A stretch of 55,527 nucleotides of DNA. Source: a virus. Shown one piece after another: positions 25,564 to 33,134 of the stretch. The first letter of the stretch is position 1; every line of letters starts with the position of its first letter. Made by a program: the position numbers and the translations under genes. The stretch lies in the IMG/VR virus record IMGVR_UViG_3300032163_000018, positions 1 to 55,527 of that record; one strand, given 5' to 3'. The notes below the pieces were generated by a model. It was not told the origin of the DNA. It worked only from the letters and a program-made list of their open reading frames with translations, and made no database searches.

Positions 25564-25771
25564 AAAAATACTACAGCTCATGCTGGATACCAGTAATACT
25601 AGAGACTATGAGACTATAGAAAATGCCTTTTTCCTTGGTGCAAGTGCTATGATGATTGAGATGAAGAAGGCTTATGAAACTGGTAACATGGAAATATTAG
25701 AAGAGATTGAAGAGTCGCTTCAAGAAAGGCTTGTTGATTTAAACAATAAACCCAAGATAAACGTACATTAG
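25553..25771 (+). CDS. Small helical protein (72 aa)
   Basis: FFLGASAMMIEMKKAYETGN and an acidic helix follow; short and soluble. Function unknown. Confidence 0.5.
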   Translation: MNFKKILQLMLDTSNTRDYETIENAFFLGASAMMIEMKKAYETGNMEILEEIEESLQERLVDLNNKPKINVH

Positions 25772-25781
25772 TAGAACTAGT

Positions 25782-25994
25782 ATGAAAGTAAAAGAATTGA
25801 TTGAAAAATTACAAAATTTACCACAAGATCATGAGGTTTATCTTAGGAAATCAATAATGAAAAATGAAGATCTTGATAGTAACCTTGATGTTAAGGTCAA
25901 TAGGGTGTTTGTAGGAAACGCCTTAATTAAATATTTAGATAGTCAAGATGGACTCGATATGGCTGAATATGTAAGAGCTGTTTTGGTGGAATAA
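25782..25994 (+). CDS. Small conserved-type protein (70 aa)
   Basis: The opening MKVKELIEKLQNLPQDHEVYL is a pattern of a common small phage/bacterial protein family of unknown function (leading helix, LPxD, then strands). The last gene before a regulatory gap. Confidence 0.6.
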   Translation: MKVKELIEKLQNLPQDHEVYLRKSIMKNEDLDSNLDVKVNRVFVGNALIKYLDSQDGLDMAEYVRAVLVE

Positions 25995-26009
25995 ACAGAT
26001 TAATCCACA

Positions 26010-26085
26010 TGATTTGTGCCAGAAACAATCTAAAAAAGACAGTTACTGGCACAAATCACGTTTATAGCTCTAAAAAGGACAGTTA
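26010..26085. promoter_or_regulatory. Inverted and direct repeats upstream of alanine-repeat gene 1
   Basis: Perfect 13-bp arms TGATTTGTGCCAG (26010-26022) and CTGGCACAAATCA (26046-26058) with a 23-bp loop. A direct repeat CTAAAAARGACAGTTA occurs at 26030-26045 and 26070-26085. No U-tract follows the stem, so an operator or RNA switch fits better than a terminator. A strong promoter follows at 26108. Confidence 0.55.
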
Positions 26086-26107
26086 TCAGAACTTACAGTA
26101 CTGAAAC

Positions 26108-26136
26108 TTGACATAATATAAACTATGTGTTATACT
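26108..26136 (+). promoter_or_regulatory. Sigma70 promoter of alanine-repeat gene 1
   Basis: TTGACA (26108-26113), 17-bp spacer, TATACT (26131-26136), 17 bp before the start codon with GAGG between. Confidence 0.8.
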
Positions 26137-26153
26137 AACTTTAGAGGTATAAA

Positions 26154-26789
26154 ATGCAAATTAACAGAGAAATACTTAAGAATTTTAATCCATGTCTTGA
26201 TCGTTACAAAAATTATCTTGAAAATTATCCTAATTTCGACGGATCATTTGATGAATTTCTTGATTTAAATAATATTACATATAATGATAAAATATGGGTT
26301 GCTCAAAGAGTCTTGAATAAAAATCAATTAATTCGTTTTGCACTTCTTTGTGCCGAAAGCGTTTTACATATCTTTGAGGAAAAATACCCAGAAGATAAAA
26401 GACCAAGAGATTGTATTGAATATTTGATGAAGATTGATGATTTTTCAAATTTAACAGATGAACAAAGAGAAGAGATTTTAAAACATAAAAATGCTGCTTC
26501 TTCTGCTTCTTCTGCTGCTTATGCTGCTGCTTATGCTGCTTCTTCTGCTGCTGCTTATGCTGCTACTTATGCTGCTGCTGATGCTGCTGATGCTGCTGCT
26601 TATGCTGCTGCTGATGCTGCTAATGCTGCTGCTGCTAATGCTGCTTATGCTTATGCTGCTGCTTATGCTGCTGATGCTTATGCTGCTGCTGATGCTGCTG
26701 CTTATGCTGCTGCTTATGCTGCTGCTGCTGCTAGATTAGATCAACAGAATCTTAATATTCAGTTTCTCAAAATGGCAGCTAGTTTGTAA
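26154..26789 (+). CDS. Alanine-repeat protein 1 (putative Imm5-like phage protein)
   Basis: 211 residues. A conserved N-terminal domain (about 1-110, with VLHIFEEKYPEDKRPRDCIEY) resembles the putative-immunity/Imm5-like phage family. It is followed by about 85 residues of almost pure Ala with periodic Tyr, Asp, Asn and Ser. The repeat uses only GCT for Ala and NNT for the others. The C-terminus QNLNIQFLKMAASL is shared with paralogue 2. The repeat is likely a long helix or helical stack with variable length. Function not known. Confidence 0.65.
   Translation: MQINREILKNFNPCLDRYKNYLENYPNFDGSFDEFLDLNNITYNDKIWVAQRVLNKNQLIRFALLCAESVLHIFEEKYPEDKRPRDCIEYLMKIDDFSNLTDEQREEILKHKNAASSASSAAYAAAYAASSAAAYAATYAAADAADAAAYAAADAANAAAANAAYAYAAAYAADAYAAADAAAYAAAYAAAAARLDQQNLNIQFLKMAASL
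26491..26730 (+). repeat. GCT-based trinucleotide repeat, gene 1
   Basis: About 240 bp of GCT units interrupted by TAT, GAT, AAT, ACT and TCT. It is prone to slippage in steps of three. The +1-type frame reads almost pure Leu/Met, so any out-of-frame slip would create a very hydrophobic tail. Confidence 0.8.
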
Positions 26790-26804
26790 TAAAAGAGGTA
26801 TAAA

Positions 26805-27014
26805 ATGACTAAAAAGAAACTTTTTGACGTTAAAACTGAGAAATTTGGTAACTTTGAAACAGTTTTTGTCTTAGAATTCAACAAGTTAGGACCTCAAAAG
26901 TTTGCATACGAGATTCTTACTGATAAGAAGGGTGAGGTTGTGGGCTTTAAGGGTTATATCAAGAAAGAAACAGCTAAGAAGTTGGCTAGCAAGATTCTTA
27001 GAGAGAGTAAATAA
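26805..27014 (+). CDS. Small basic protein (69 aa)
   Basis: MTKKKLFDVKTEKFGNFETV; beta-strand pattern with lysine-rich helical end. One-base overlap with the next start. Function unknown. Confidence 0.5.
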   Translation: MTKKKLFDVKTEKFGNFETVFVLEFNKLGPQKFAYEILTDKKGEVVGFKGYIKKETAKKLASKILRESK

Positions 27015-27226
27015 TGAAGACTAGAAAGCTAATTCAAAAGGGTATTAAATTTAAAAATACTAAGGTTAAGGGTTCTCAAAAGCATGGATCGAAAAAACAT
27101 AGAATTTTTCAATTTAAGGGTGACGAATCCTACTATGTTGAAGAAAGACTCTTAATAGACTCAAGAGTTTATTATAGATACCTAAGAACAAGTTCCTATA
27201 TTGATGATAGTATTAAGATCAATTAA
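27014..27226 (+). CDS. Small very basic protein (70 aa)
   Basis: Lys/Arg/His-rich N-terminus (KVKGSQKHGSKKHRIFQFKG), likely nucleic-acid binding by charge; C-terminal half with YYVEERLLIDSRVYYRY. Function unknown. Confidence 0.5.
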   Translation: MKTRKLIQKGIKFKNTKVKGSQKHGSKKHRIFQFKGDESYYVEERLLIDSRVYYRYLRTSSYIDDSIKIN

Positions 27227-27250
27227 TACTACGCCTATGGAGAAATTTCA

Positions 27251-27454
27251 ATGAAAACCTACCTAACTCTAGGAATATTATTCTGGTTTCCGCTCACTTT
27301 TTGCAGATCCCACCTTTATAAGGATAAAAACTTTTTCGTCATACTAACTGACATCGCTCTCGGTGTGCTATCTTACCCATTAATTATATTGTATCTGTTG
27401 GTCTCTGTAATTAAGGGTTTAAGAAAGGGAAAAAATGAACATAAAGATACTTAA
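27251..27454 (+). CDS. Small membrane protein (67 aa)
   Basis: Two hydrophobic segments (LGILFWFPLTF and VLSYPLIILYLLVSVIKGL) and a charged C-terminus. The end overlaps the nucleotidyltransferase start by 20 bp. Confidence 0.55.
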   Translation: MKTYLTLGILFWFPLTFCRSHLYKDKNFFVILTDIALGVLSYPLIILYLLVSVIKGLRKGKNEHKDT

Positions 27455-27956
27455 ACCCTTGCCGGAACATCTAATAACAGGAACATTTCCTTTTGGTTCT
27501 AGAGTCTACGGCAATCACATTGATGAGTCTGACTTTGACTTCCTTAAGATAGTTAATTTTGACACGGGTGAGGTTATTTTACAGTATAAAGATGGTGATA
27601 TTGATTATGTTTACACTGGCTTGAGAAGTTTTCTTAGGGATCTAGAAAAAGGTGCTAGTCAAATAAATTTTGAAGTGCTACATACAGAAGAGTTTCAGTC
27701 TAATTTTAAGATTGACCCTATAGTATTTTATACAGAAACAAATGCCAAAGCTTTTGTAGGTTTTGCTAGAAGAGATTTGGAATATCCTCAAAGAGTTTTT
27801 CATATAAATCGCTGTATTTACATAGCTGAAAAGATAATGAAAAAAGAGTTGATAAAGCTCGAAGATATTGGTAAGATAGTTATCGAGAACGATATGGAAA
27901 AATTGACAAATAGAGTTACAGAGCTTAGGAATATGTTGAGGCATGGAGGTAGATAG
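27435..27956 (+). CDS. Nucleotidyltransferase (RlaP/COG3541-like)
   Basis: 173 residues. PFGSRVYGNHIDESDFDFL has the G-S...YG...SD.D pattern of the polymerase-beta superfamily catalytic loop, most like the predicted RlaP family that accompanies RNA-repair enzymes. The distance between the Gly-Ser and Asp-x-Asp fits. It probably transfers a nucleotide to an RNA end or protein. A polynucleotide kinase sits 10 kb downstream. Start with AAAGGGAAAAA upstream. Confidence 0.65.
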   Translation: MNIKILKPLPEHLITGTFPFGSRVYGNHIDESDFDFLKIVNFDTGEVILQYKDGDIDYVYTGLRSFLRDLEKGASQINFEVLHTEEFQSNFKIDPIVFYTETNAKAFVGFARRDLEYPQRVFHINRCIYIAEKIMKKELIKLEDIGKIVIENDMEKLTNRVTELRNMLRHGGR

Positions 27957-28189
27957 TGAATTTTGAAAACATGACAGATGAAGAAATAGAACAAATGTGC
28001 GAAATTGCCGCTAAAAATGCTTTAAATTTTGGCGCACCAGAAGATTTAGCTATTCCTGGATACGGATGGATTATAAGAAAGGGTGAAGTTACAGAAGCTG
28101 GCAAGATATGGTTTGAAGATAATAAAGAATATTTTGAATCAAAATCCACTAAAGATGTAAAGAAAAAAGATGAAAAAAAGAAAGACTAA
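27956..28189 (+). CDS. Small acidic/basic protein (77 aa), GTG start
   Basis: GTG overlaps the previous stop (TAGTG). Helical start (MTDEEIEQMCEIAAKNAL) and a lysine-rich end (KKKDEKKKD). The next gene overlaps this lysine tail. Function unknown. Confidence 0.5.
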   Translation: MNFENMTDEEIEQMCEIAAKNALNFGAPEDLAIPGYGWIIRKGEVTEAGKIWFEDNKEYFESKSTKDVKKKDEKKKD

Positions 28190-28424
28190 ACGATTAGATT
28201 CAATATCTATAAAATGGTCAAAATTCCATGATGGGTTAGCGTATAAGGCTACTGATAATCTATATGAAGCCGGGAAAATATATGACAGATTTATGGGAGG
28301 ATACTCTAAGCCAGGTCTTTTTTCTGATTGGGGTCAAGATGTACCTAGTTTAGTCAAGGAACTTGAAAGATTAGGATATGATATAACAACGCTTAGGTTC
28401 TCAGTAAAGAAGAAGAATAAATGA
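28170..28424 (+). CDS. Small basic protein (84 aa)
   Basis: Contains LVKELERLGYDITTLRFSVKKK; N-terminal lysine patch. Starts within the end of the previous gene and overlaps the next by ATGA. Function unknown. Confidence 0.5.
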   Translation: MKKRKTKRLDSISIKWSKFHDGLAYKATDNLYEAGKIYDRFMGGYSKPGLFSDWGQDVPSLVKELERLGYDITTLRFSVKKKNK

Positions 28425-28630
28425 ATAATCAATCTCATAAAGCTGCATTATATCTTGTTAGAGTTAATCCTAAAAGATATAAATTTATATCAGAAGATGA
28501 CTGGGTTCATTTAATAGATATTTATTCAGAAAAAAGACATCATACAAGAAGGGCATTTGAATATTGCGAAGTCTCTTATTATAAACAGATACCATTATAT
28601 TCATATTATTGTCCCGTTTGGCTATTATAA
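28421..28630 (+). CDS. Small hypothetical protein (69 aa)
   Basis: Basic, aromatic-rich, with Tyr/Trp-rich C-terminus (YYKQIPLYSYYCPVWLL). Function unknown. Confidence 0.5.
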   Translation: MNNQSHKAALYLVRVNPKRYKFISEDDWVHLIDIYSEKRHHTRRAFEYCEVSYYKQIPLYSYYCPVWLL

Positions 28631-28669
28631 TATATAAAAATGAATAATTCATCATTACAATGAGGTTTT

Positions 28670-29131
28670 ATGATTAGTAATAAATTTCTTTATGGAACAC
28701 ATGTAATAGATACAAGAGATAATATGACAGGAATAATCGTACCATCTAATTGGGTATGGGGTGAGAACTGTAGCACAGCAGAAGAATTTGATTATAGCCT
28801 TCAAACTTCAGATCTAACTGTTTATTATTATAATGAAAGAGACAAAACAGTTTATGCAATTCTCGAAAAATATGTTGCCGCCGATCCGATTTTTTCTTCC
28901 AGGTTAAAATATTCAACATATTTTTTTACTAATATTAATGATGAATTTAGAAATCATTCAAATTATGATCTCTTTCCTGATATGAGATACATGGCATATA
29001 GCTATGGGAGATTAAATAAAGAATTCATTAAGAATAAACAGAGTAAATGTCCTCATTTTAATAGAAAACCAATTTTATTACTAAATTCAGTAGTCTATAA
29101 CTGTGCAGACTGTGGAGAGGCTTTAGAGTGA
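28670..29131 (+). CDS. Hypothetical protein with C-terminal zinc-binding motif (153 aa)
   Basis: Beta-rich N-terminus; the C-terminus has CPHF and 20 residues on CADCG, a possible zinc ribbon. A short palindrome ATGAATAATTCAT lies 18 bp upstream of the start. Overlaps the next gene's GTG. Confidence 0.5.
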   Translation: MISNKFLYGTHVIDTRDNMTGIIVPSNWVWGENCSTAEEFDYSLQTSDLTVYYYNERDKTVYAILEKYVAADPIFSSRLKYSTYFFTNINDEFRNHSNYDLFPDMRYMAYSYGRLNKEFIKNKQSKCPHFNRKPILLLNSVVYNCADCGEALE

Positions 29132-29598
29132 AAATAGATGAAATGTTAGTGGCTAATCACGCTCAACATTCGTTAGAGAATGAATTAATAAAATTCATAG
29201 GTACACCCATAAATAAAGAAGACATTGAAAAAGCCATAATAAATAATTTAAACTATCTTAAAGACAAGGGACTTATAATAGATTTAGATACTGATTCGAT
29301 CAAGATAGAGCAGCTATGGAAGTCATGGAACTGTAGACAAAAATTAAAATGGTTATTCTATAATAAGATTCCTTTAATTAAAGACATGTCTAACGAGATA
29401 AGGAGAAATGTAGAAGATTACAATGAAGTTTTGCGTAGGATTAATCATGAAGATATTGATTTATTTAGCGAGAAAGAACTTCCTCCACATCTAATCTCAG
29501 ATCCAAAAAGTATATATATTAATGATGTGAAGATACAATTAAACCAATCTATTGAATATTTGAATATAGAAGTAGTATTGAGTGGAGATAATATTTAA
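29128..29598 (+). CDS. Hypothetical protein (156 aa), GTG start
   Basis: Helical, with WKSWNCRQKLKWLF in the middle; soluble and charged. Starts at GTG inside the previous stop region. One-base overlap with the next. Function unknown. Confidence 0.5.
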   Translation: MKIDEMLVANHAQHSLENELIKFIGTPINKEDIEKAIINNLNYLKDKGLIIDLDTDSIKIEQLWKSWNCRQKLKWLFYNKIPLIKDMSNEIRRNVEDYNEVLRRINHEDIDLFSEKELPPHLISDPKSIYINDVKIQLNQSIEYLNIEVVLSGDNI

Positions 29599-29792
29599 TG
29601 AAAAAAAATATAGTAAGCGGCACTATTTTAGATGCTCGTAAAGTTGAAGACGTATTGCATGTTGTTTTAACTAACGGTTCTAAGACTGAAATATCTTTAA
29701 GTAAAGAATTTATGAAATTGTTCGAGGATTTATATTTTAAAAATGGCAACGATATACACATAGAAATTTATGAAAAAAATAATAATGAGTGA
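29598..29792 (+). CDS. Small hypothetical protein (64 aa)
   Basis: Strand-rich (IVSGTILDARKVEDVLHVVL), then helix; small beta-barrel-like pattern. Function unknown. Confidence 0.5.
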   Translation: MKKNIVSGTILDARKVEDVLHVVLTNGSKTEISLSKEFMKLFEDLYFKNGNDIHIEIYEKNNNE

Positions 29793-30015
29793 AATGAAAA
29801 TTATACCATTAACTAGGAAGAGGATAACTATTGATTTAATTGTTCCAGAAGAAGTACTCTTAGCCATGTTAGATGATATATTTAATAAGGGTTTAGAAGA
29901 TTATCTAATCCCTACTGCCCTTGGATACGTGAAGTTTAAATCAAGTTGTCCAGAACAAGAAAGTAAAGAGAAACCTATGTTTATTTTTGATATTAATAGT
30001 GATATAATAAACTAG
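29785..30015 (+). CDS. Small hypothetical protein (76 aa)
   Basis: Start taken at ATG 29785 inside the previous stop (ATGAGTGA); ATG 29770 is an alternative adding five residues, and neither has a clear ribosome binding site. Contains IPLTRKRITIDLIVPEEVL. Function unknown. Confidence 0.5.
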   Translation: MSEMKIIPLTRKRITIDLIVPEEVLLAMLDDIFNKGLEDYLIPTALGYVKFKSSCPEQESKEKPMFIFDINSDIIN

Positions 30016-30016
30016 T

Positions 30017-30577
30017 ATGAGGCGTAAGATGGAAATGGAATCTGAGGATAAATACTCTGTTGGAGAGTATGTTCATGACGACCTTACTGGAAATAGAGTA
30101 ATGATTTTAAAGATAGAAGATGAAATATTGAAAACCGATACTGGAGTTTTCTTTAAGGAAAGCATAAAAGTAGATAGTGAATATTTAGATGGCAAAAGAT
30201 ATGTTTGGGAAATAAGTAAAATTAAGGTTGAAGTGAAAAATAAGAAGAGTGCTGATCTTAAAGACGCAGTTATAAGTGAAGAGCCTTTAGAAAAAACGAA
30301 GAAAGATCTTAAGGAAACAGCCCTAGCTCTTGATAAGAAACTTTATCCTAGAAAGAAGAATAATAAGGGAAAAATCTTTTGCCCATATTGTATGGATTAT
30401 AGAAAAGTTAAATTAAAGAATATTGAAGATGATTTTGATTTTAAGAATGAAAAGATAAAAACAACTACGAAATTAATAGAGTGTCAAAAATGTGGAGAAG
30501 TTTTTCCTACTAAAAAATATCCAGACACGGCATTAGAAAGTCTTTATAAAGAATACGAGAGACGAATAAAAAAATGA
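30017..30577 (+). CDS. Hypothetical protein with zinc-ribbon C-terminus (186 aa)
   Basis: The N-terminal strand pattern (GEYVHDDLTGNRVMIL) is SH3-like. A charged linker leads to CPYC and, about 45 residues later, CQKCGE, a zinc ribbon. Such a layout suits a small regulator binding nucleic acid or RNA polymerase; this is inference. ATGA overlap with next. Confidence 0.5.
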   Translation: MRRKMEMESEDKYSVGEYVHDDLTGNRVMILKIEDEILKTDTGVFFKESIKVDSEYLDGKRYVWEISKIKVEVKNKKSADLKDAVISEEPLEKTKKDLKETALALDKKLYPRKKNNKGKIFCPYCMDYRKVKLKNIEDDFDFKNEKIKTTTKLIECQKCGEVFPTKKYPDTALESLYKEYERRIKK

Positions 30578-30858
30578 CTAAACTATTAATTTTATTAACA
30601 TTAATCTCTTGCTCTCAAAAAGACCCTAAGTATAAAGTAGGTCAATCCGTTGTTTTTAACGATGAGATTCATTCTTACTGTATAAACAGAGGAATTATTA
30701 CAAATTACGACGAAGACGGTTACACTGTAACTACGATGCAAAGAAGTAATAACTGTCCTTCTATTTATAAAATGGCTGAAGAAGATATAATAGAGGTTAT
30801 TGACGAACGAATGGTACACATAACGGCAGACCCAAGCAAATGGGTAAGGGAGAAATAA
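30574..30858 (+). CDS. Small lipoprotein (94 aa)
   Basis: MTKLLILLTLISC is a short lipoprotein signal with Cys13 lipidation. The mature part is a beta-rich domain (KVGQSVVFND, GIITNYDEDGYTVTTM), SH3-like. It would sit at the inner face of the outer membrane or in the periplasm. Superinfection exclusion or envelope modulation is possible. Confidence 0.55.
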   Translation: MTKLLILLTLISCSQKDPKYKVGQSVVFNDEIHSYCINRGIITNYDEDGYTVTTMQRSNNCPSIYKMAEEDIIEVIDERMVHITADPSKWVREK

Positions 30859-30859
30859 T

Positions 30860-31102
30860 ATGTCTAAGTTTATTTTTAGGAAAGTTAAGAACCCACACAA
30901 TTTGTTTGAAACAACGGTAGATCTTACCTTGGAATCAGATGCAAAGCTATTGCCTGAGATCTTAGAAGATTTTGCTAGTTTTCTTCGTGGTAGTGGATAT
31001 GTTATTGACGGAACTTTAGAAGTAGTCCCAGAAGATCTCGTTCTTCCTAGGTCTAGATCCGAGATTGATGGTCAATCAACTAAAGAATTAAGCAAATTAT
31101 GA
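30860..31102 (+). CDS. Conserved phage hypothetical protein (80 aa)
   Basis: LPEILEDFASFLRGSGYVIDGTLE is a motif of a very common small phage protein of unknown function. Confidence 0.65.
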   Translation: MSKFIFRKVKNPHNLFETTVDLTLESDAKLLPEILEDFASFLRGSGYVIDGTLEVVPEDLVLPRSRSEIDGQSTKELSKL

Positions 31103-31117
31103 AATAGGAGATCACAA

Positions 31118-31330
31118 ATGAAAAATTTTATTATTGTAGTTAAAGAAACCGTAACCATGGAATATCTTGTTAAAGCAAAGAATGAGAAAGAAGCTAGGAA
31201 TAAATTTGATAACGGCGAAGCAGTTGACGGTTATGATATAGATTGTCAGATAGACGAAATTTTAAGCATTAAAGAATATAAAGAAGATCAATCGTACAAA
31301 TCCCAAGGCGACGGGCATATTGGAGAGTAA
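31118..31330 (+). CDS. DpnD/PcfM-like protein (70 aa)
   Basis: TVTMEYLVKAKNEKEARNKF gives the beta-strand then helix pattern of the DpnD/PcfM family, small proteins in plasmid and phage gene clusters. Function not settled. AGGAG precedes the start. Confidence 0.55.
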   Translation: MKNFIIVVKETVTMEYLVKAKNEKEARNKFDNGEAVDGYDIDCQIDEILSIKEYKEDQSYKSQGDGHIGE

Positions 31331-31477
31331 TGTAACTGCCATGTCATTGCACCCAGTTACATAAGATAATCTTATAACTATTTGATTTTATTGAATTGTT
31401 ATAGCCCATACTACTTAATAATCACATAACAGTTACATAAACAAATCACTAAAATGTCACAAAATAGGGAATTAATA
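31331..31477. promoter_or_regulatory. Operator-like repeat cluster
   Basis: CAGTTACA occurs at 31354-31361 and 31430-31437, and its complement TGTAACTG at 31331-31338. The first two pair into an 8-bp hairpin. A 15-bp palindrome ATAAGATAATCTTAT follows at 31361-31375. It lies directly upstream of a consensus promoter and has no open frame of note. Confidence 0.55.
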
Positions 31478-31506
31478 TTGACTTCCTTTTAGATTTATGC
31501 TATAAT
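31478..31506 (+). promoter_or_regulatory. Consensus sigma70 promoter
   Basis: TTGACT (31478-31483), 17-bp spacer ending TATGC, TATAAT (31501-31506). Good ribosome binding site GGAGG before ATG 31525. Confidence 0.85.
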
Positions 31507-31524
31507 AATTGAAATGGAGGTTTT

Positions 31525-31725
31525 ATGCTTTACAAGAATAAACAAGGTGAAGAAATAGAGCTAGAACTATACGGAAAATACGATGACGATATCCAGGTAA
31601 GTAATGCTTACTATGCAGATAAAGAAGGCGAAGTTTCTGACGATGAAATTGAATACATAATGGAATACTATTCTTCAGAAATATATGAGCAATGGTATCA
31701 AAATAAGGTTGGAGAATCTGAATAA
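31525..31725 (+). CDS. Small very acidic protein (66 aa)
   Basis: Asp/Glu/Tyr-rich throughout (YGKYDDDIQVSNAYY), net charge strongly negative, like DNA-mimic proteins. First gene after the operator cluster and promoter, so probably strongly expressed. DNA mimicry is speculative. Confidence 0.55.
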   Translation: MLYKNKQGEEIELELYGKYDDDIQVSNAYYADKEGEVSDDEIEYIMEYYSSEIYEQWYQNKVGESE

Positions 31726-31743
31726 AATCTTTAAGGAGAGTCT

Positions 31744-32082
31744 ATGTGTATTCCTAGTTCATTTAAAACAGAAGTTGATATCGACATATTTCTTAAACAT
31801 GACAAAGATAAGTCATTAGAGACTAAAACAATTATCCTTGAATGGAGCCTTGAGCTGGAAGTTAGAAAGTTTGGCATAAAGTCTTTTGTAGTAGTAGTTC
31901 CAGATCAGAAGATAGAGGTTGATTTCACAGAATATAGAGAAAATTCAGACGAAGATGTCATTACTACTGAAACAGTGATGGTTAAGAACGTTTCGGTTGA
32001 TATGAGCGAATCTAAATCATTATATGGATTAAGTCCTAAGTCACTAATATTTCATGATAACGAATGGAAACTGGAGTTTTAA
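31744..32082 (+). CDS. Hypothetical beta-rich protein (112 aa)
   Basis: AAGGAGAG precedes ATG. Alternating strands (FVVVVPDQKIEVDF, ETVMVKNVSVDM), no helix of note, no signal peptide. Function unknown. Confidence 0.5.
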   Translation: MCIPSSFKTEVDIDIFLKHDKDKSLETKTIILEWSLELEVRKFGIKSFVVVVPDQKIEVDFTEYRENSDEDVITTETVMVKNVSVDMSESKSLYGLSPKSLIFHDNEWKLEF

Positions 32083-32304
32083 ATGAAAAAATTTAAAATA
32101 CTGAAAGATGTGGAAGTAACTAGGGAAGAGTACGTTGATAAACAGTTAAAAAGAATTAGGTTATATGACGACGATAGAGTTAAGGAAACGAAAAGACATT
32201 TACGGGCTTTGGCTAAAATTAATCAAACGCAAGACAGGATACGAAAAGACATAAGAGAGGCTATAGGTGGAGATCTACAGGAATCTGATAATGTTGGATA
32301 TTGA
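32083..32304 (+). CDS. Small basic coiled-coil protein (73 aa)
   Basis: Lys/Arg-rich helix (YVDKQLKRIRLYDDDRV, KRHLRALAKI). Immediately after the previous stop. Function unknown. Confidence 0.5.
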   Translation: MKKFKILKDVEVTREEYVDKQLKRIRLYDDDRVKETKRHLRALAKINQTQDRIRKDIREAIGGDLQESDNVGY

Positions 32305-32315
32305 GGAATATAATG

Positions 32316-32536
32316 GGATTTAGAAGATTCGGAAGCTCACTAATAAATAATGACAAACCGGTATTTATACTGTAACCTATGTTGGTGATTTCACTTTAGA
32401 AATGATCATGAATCTTGTTAATTGGATATTAACCAATATGGATATTGACTTGGAAAAATATTCATGGGATATTGTTGGTAAAGAAACAGACAAAAACGGA
32501 ACTAAACTTAATGTGAGGGTTTATGAAAGAAATTGA
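32316..32536 (+). pseudogene. Frameshifted small gene
   Basis: Frame A: ATG 32316, MGFRRFGSSLINNDKP, reaching a stop at 32378. Frame B (shifted -1) is open from 32354 (GIYTVTYVGDFTLEMIMNLV onward) to TGA at 32536 but has no start until 32402. Joined near 32360 they give one plausible protein of about 70 residues. No canonical slippery site is seen. Either an indel (biological or assembly) or a decayed gene. Confidence 0.45.
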
Positions 32537-33092
32537 AAAACTAAAACAAGAGTTTAACAATTATAAGATTACCGTGATTGAAAATACGCCTAACGTACAA
32601 GTATTTTTAGCTAAGATGCCTAATACCTCATCTTTTTCTTTTCAGGTAGTCATAGCCTCTAACATGATAGCTATGAGCGGCGATATATACAATCTTATGA
32701 TTAATCCTGGGTATGGACGTGGAATTGGATGGCTTAGAAGCTCTATAAACTCTCCTATATACGTGCGTGAGAAGATGCCACGTCAATTCTATAGTGACAG
32801 AGAATGGGAATCTGAAGATGCTAAAAAGGCTTTAAAAGAATACTTAGATCAAAAAACTCAGGATGATCCTGAAACTAAAGAAAAAAATGATGAGATCTTA
32901 GAAGAATGTAAATATTACGTCGGTATTGATCAACTGTTCTATAGTTTTTGCACTAATAATGGCATAGATGAACCTTATGATATTTATAAAGGAAATATTA
33001 GTCATCAGCAGATATTTCAACTAGCTGCATTAACTTGGTTCTGCGAGGAGCTTGATAGGATGGAATTTAAAGTGAAGGAAGGCGAGAGTTGA
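32523..33092 (+). CDS. Conserved phage hypothetical protein (189 aa)
   Basis: Contains MIAMSGDIYNLMINPGYGRG followed by WLRSS, a pattern of a widespread phage family of unknown function. Helical C-terminal half with CEELDRMEFK. Promoter-like TTGAGA-17-TATATT lies at its end for the next gene. Confidence 0.6.
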   Translation: MKEIEKLKQEFNNYKITVIENTPNVQVFLAKMPNTSSFSFQVVIASNMIAMSGDIYNLMINPGYGRGIGWLRSSINSPIYVREKMPRQFYSDREWESEDAKKALKEYLDQKTQDDPETKEKNDEILEECKYYVGIDQLFYSFCTNNGIDEPYDIYKGNISHQQIFQLAALTWFCEELDRMEFKVKEGES

Positions 33093-33117
33093 GATAGATG
33101 AATAAATGCGCTATATT
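33089..33117 (+). promoter_or_regulatory. Candidate promoter upstream of the C39-like peptidase
   Basis: TTGAGA (33089-33094), 17-bp spacer, TATATT (33112-33117), then GGAG and ATG 33135. Confidence 0.55.
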
Positions 33118-33134
33118 AAAATCTGGAGATATTT

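Noticed and set aside
26010-26058. Intrinsic terminator after the 25782 gene
   Set aside because: The 13-bp stem has a 23-bp loop and no T run after it.
26491-26739. 82-codon Leu/Met frame over the first alanine repeat (and the 106-codon one at 37526-37846)
   Set aside because: It is the shifted reading of the GCT repeat inside a good gene, with no ribosome binding site of its own.
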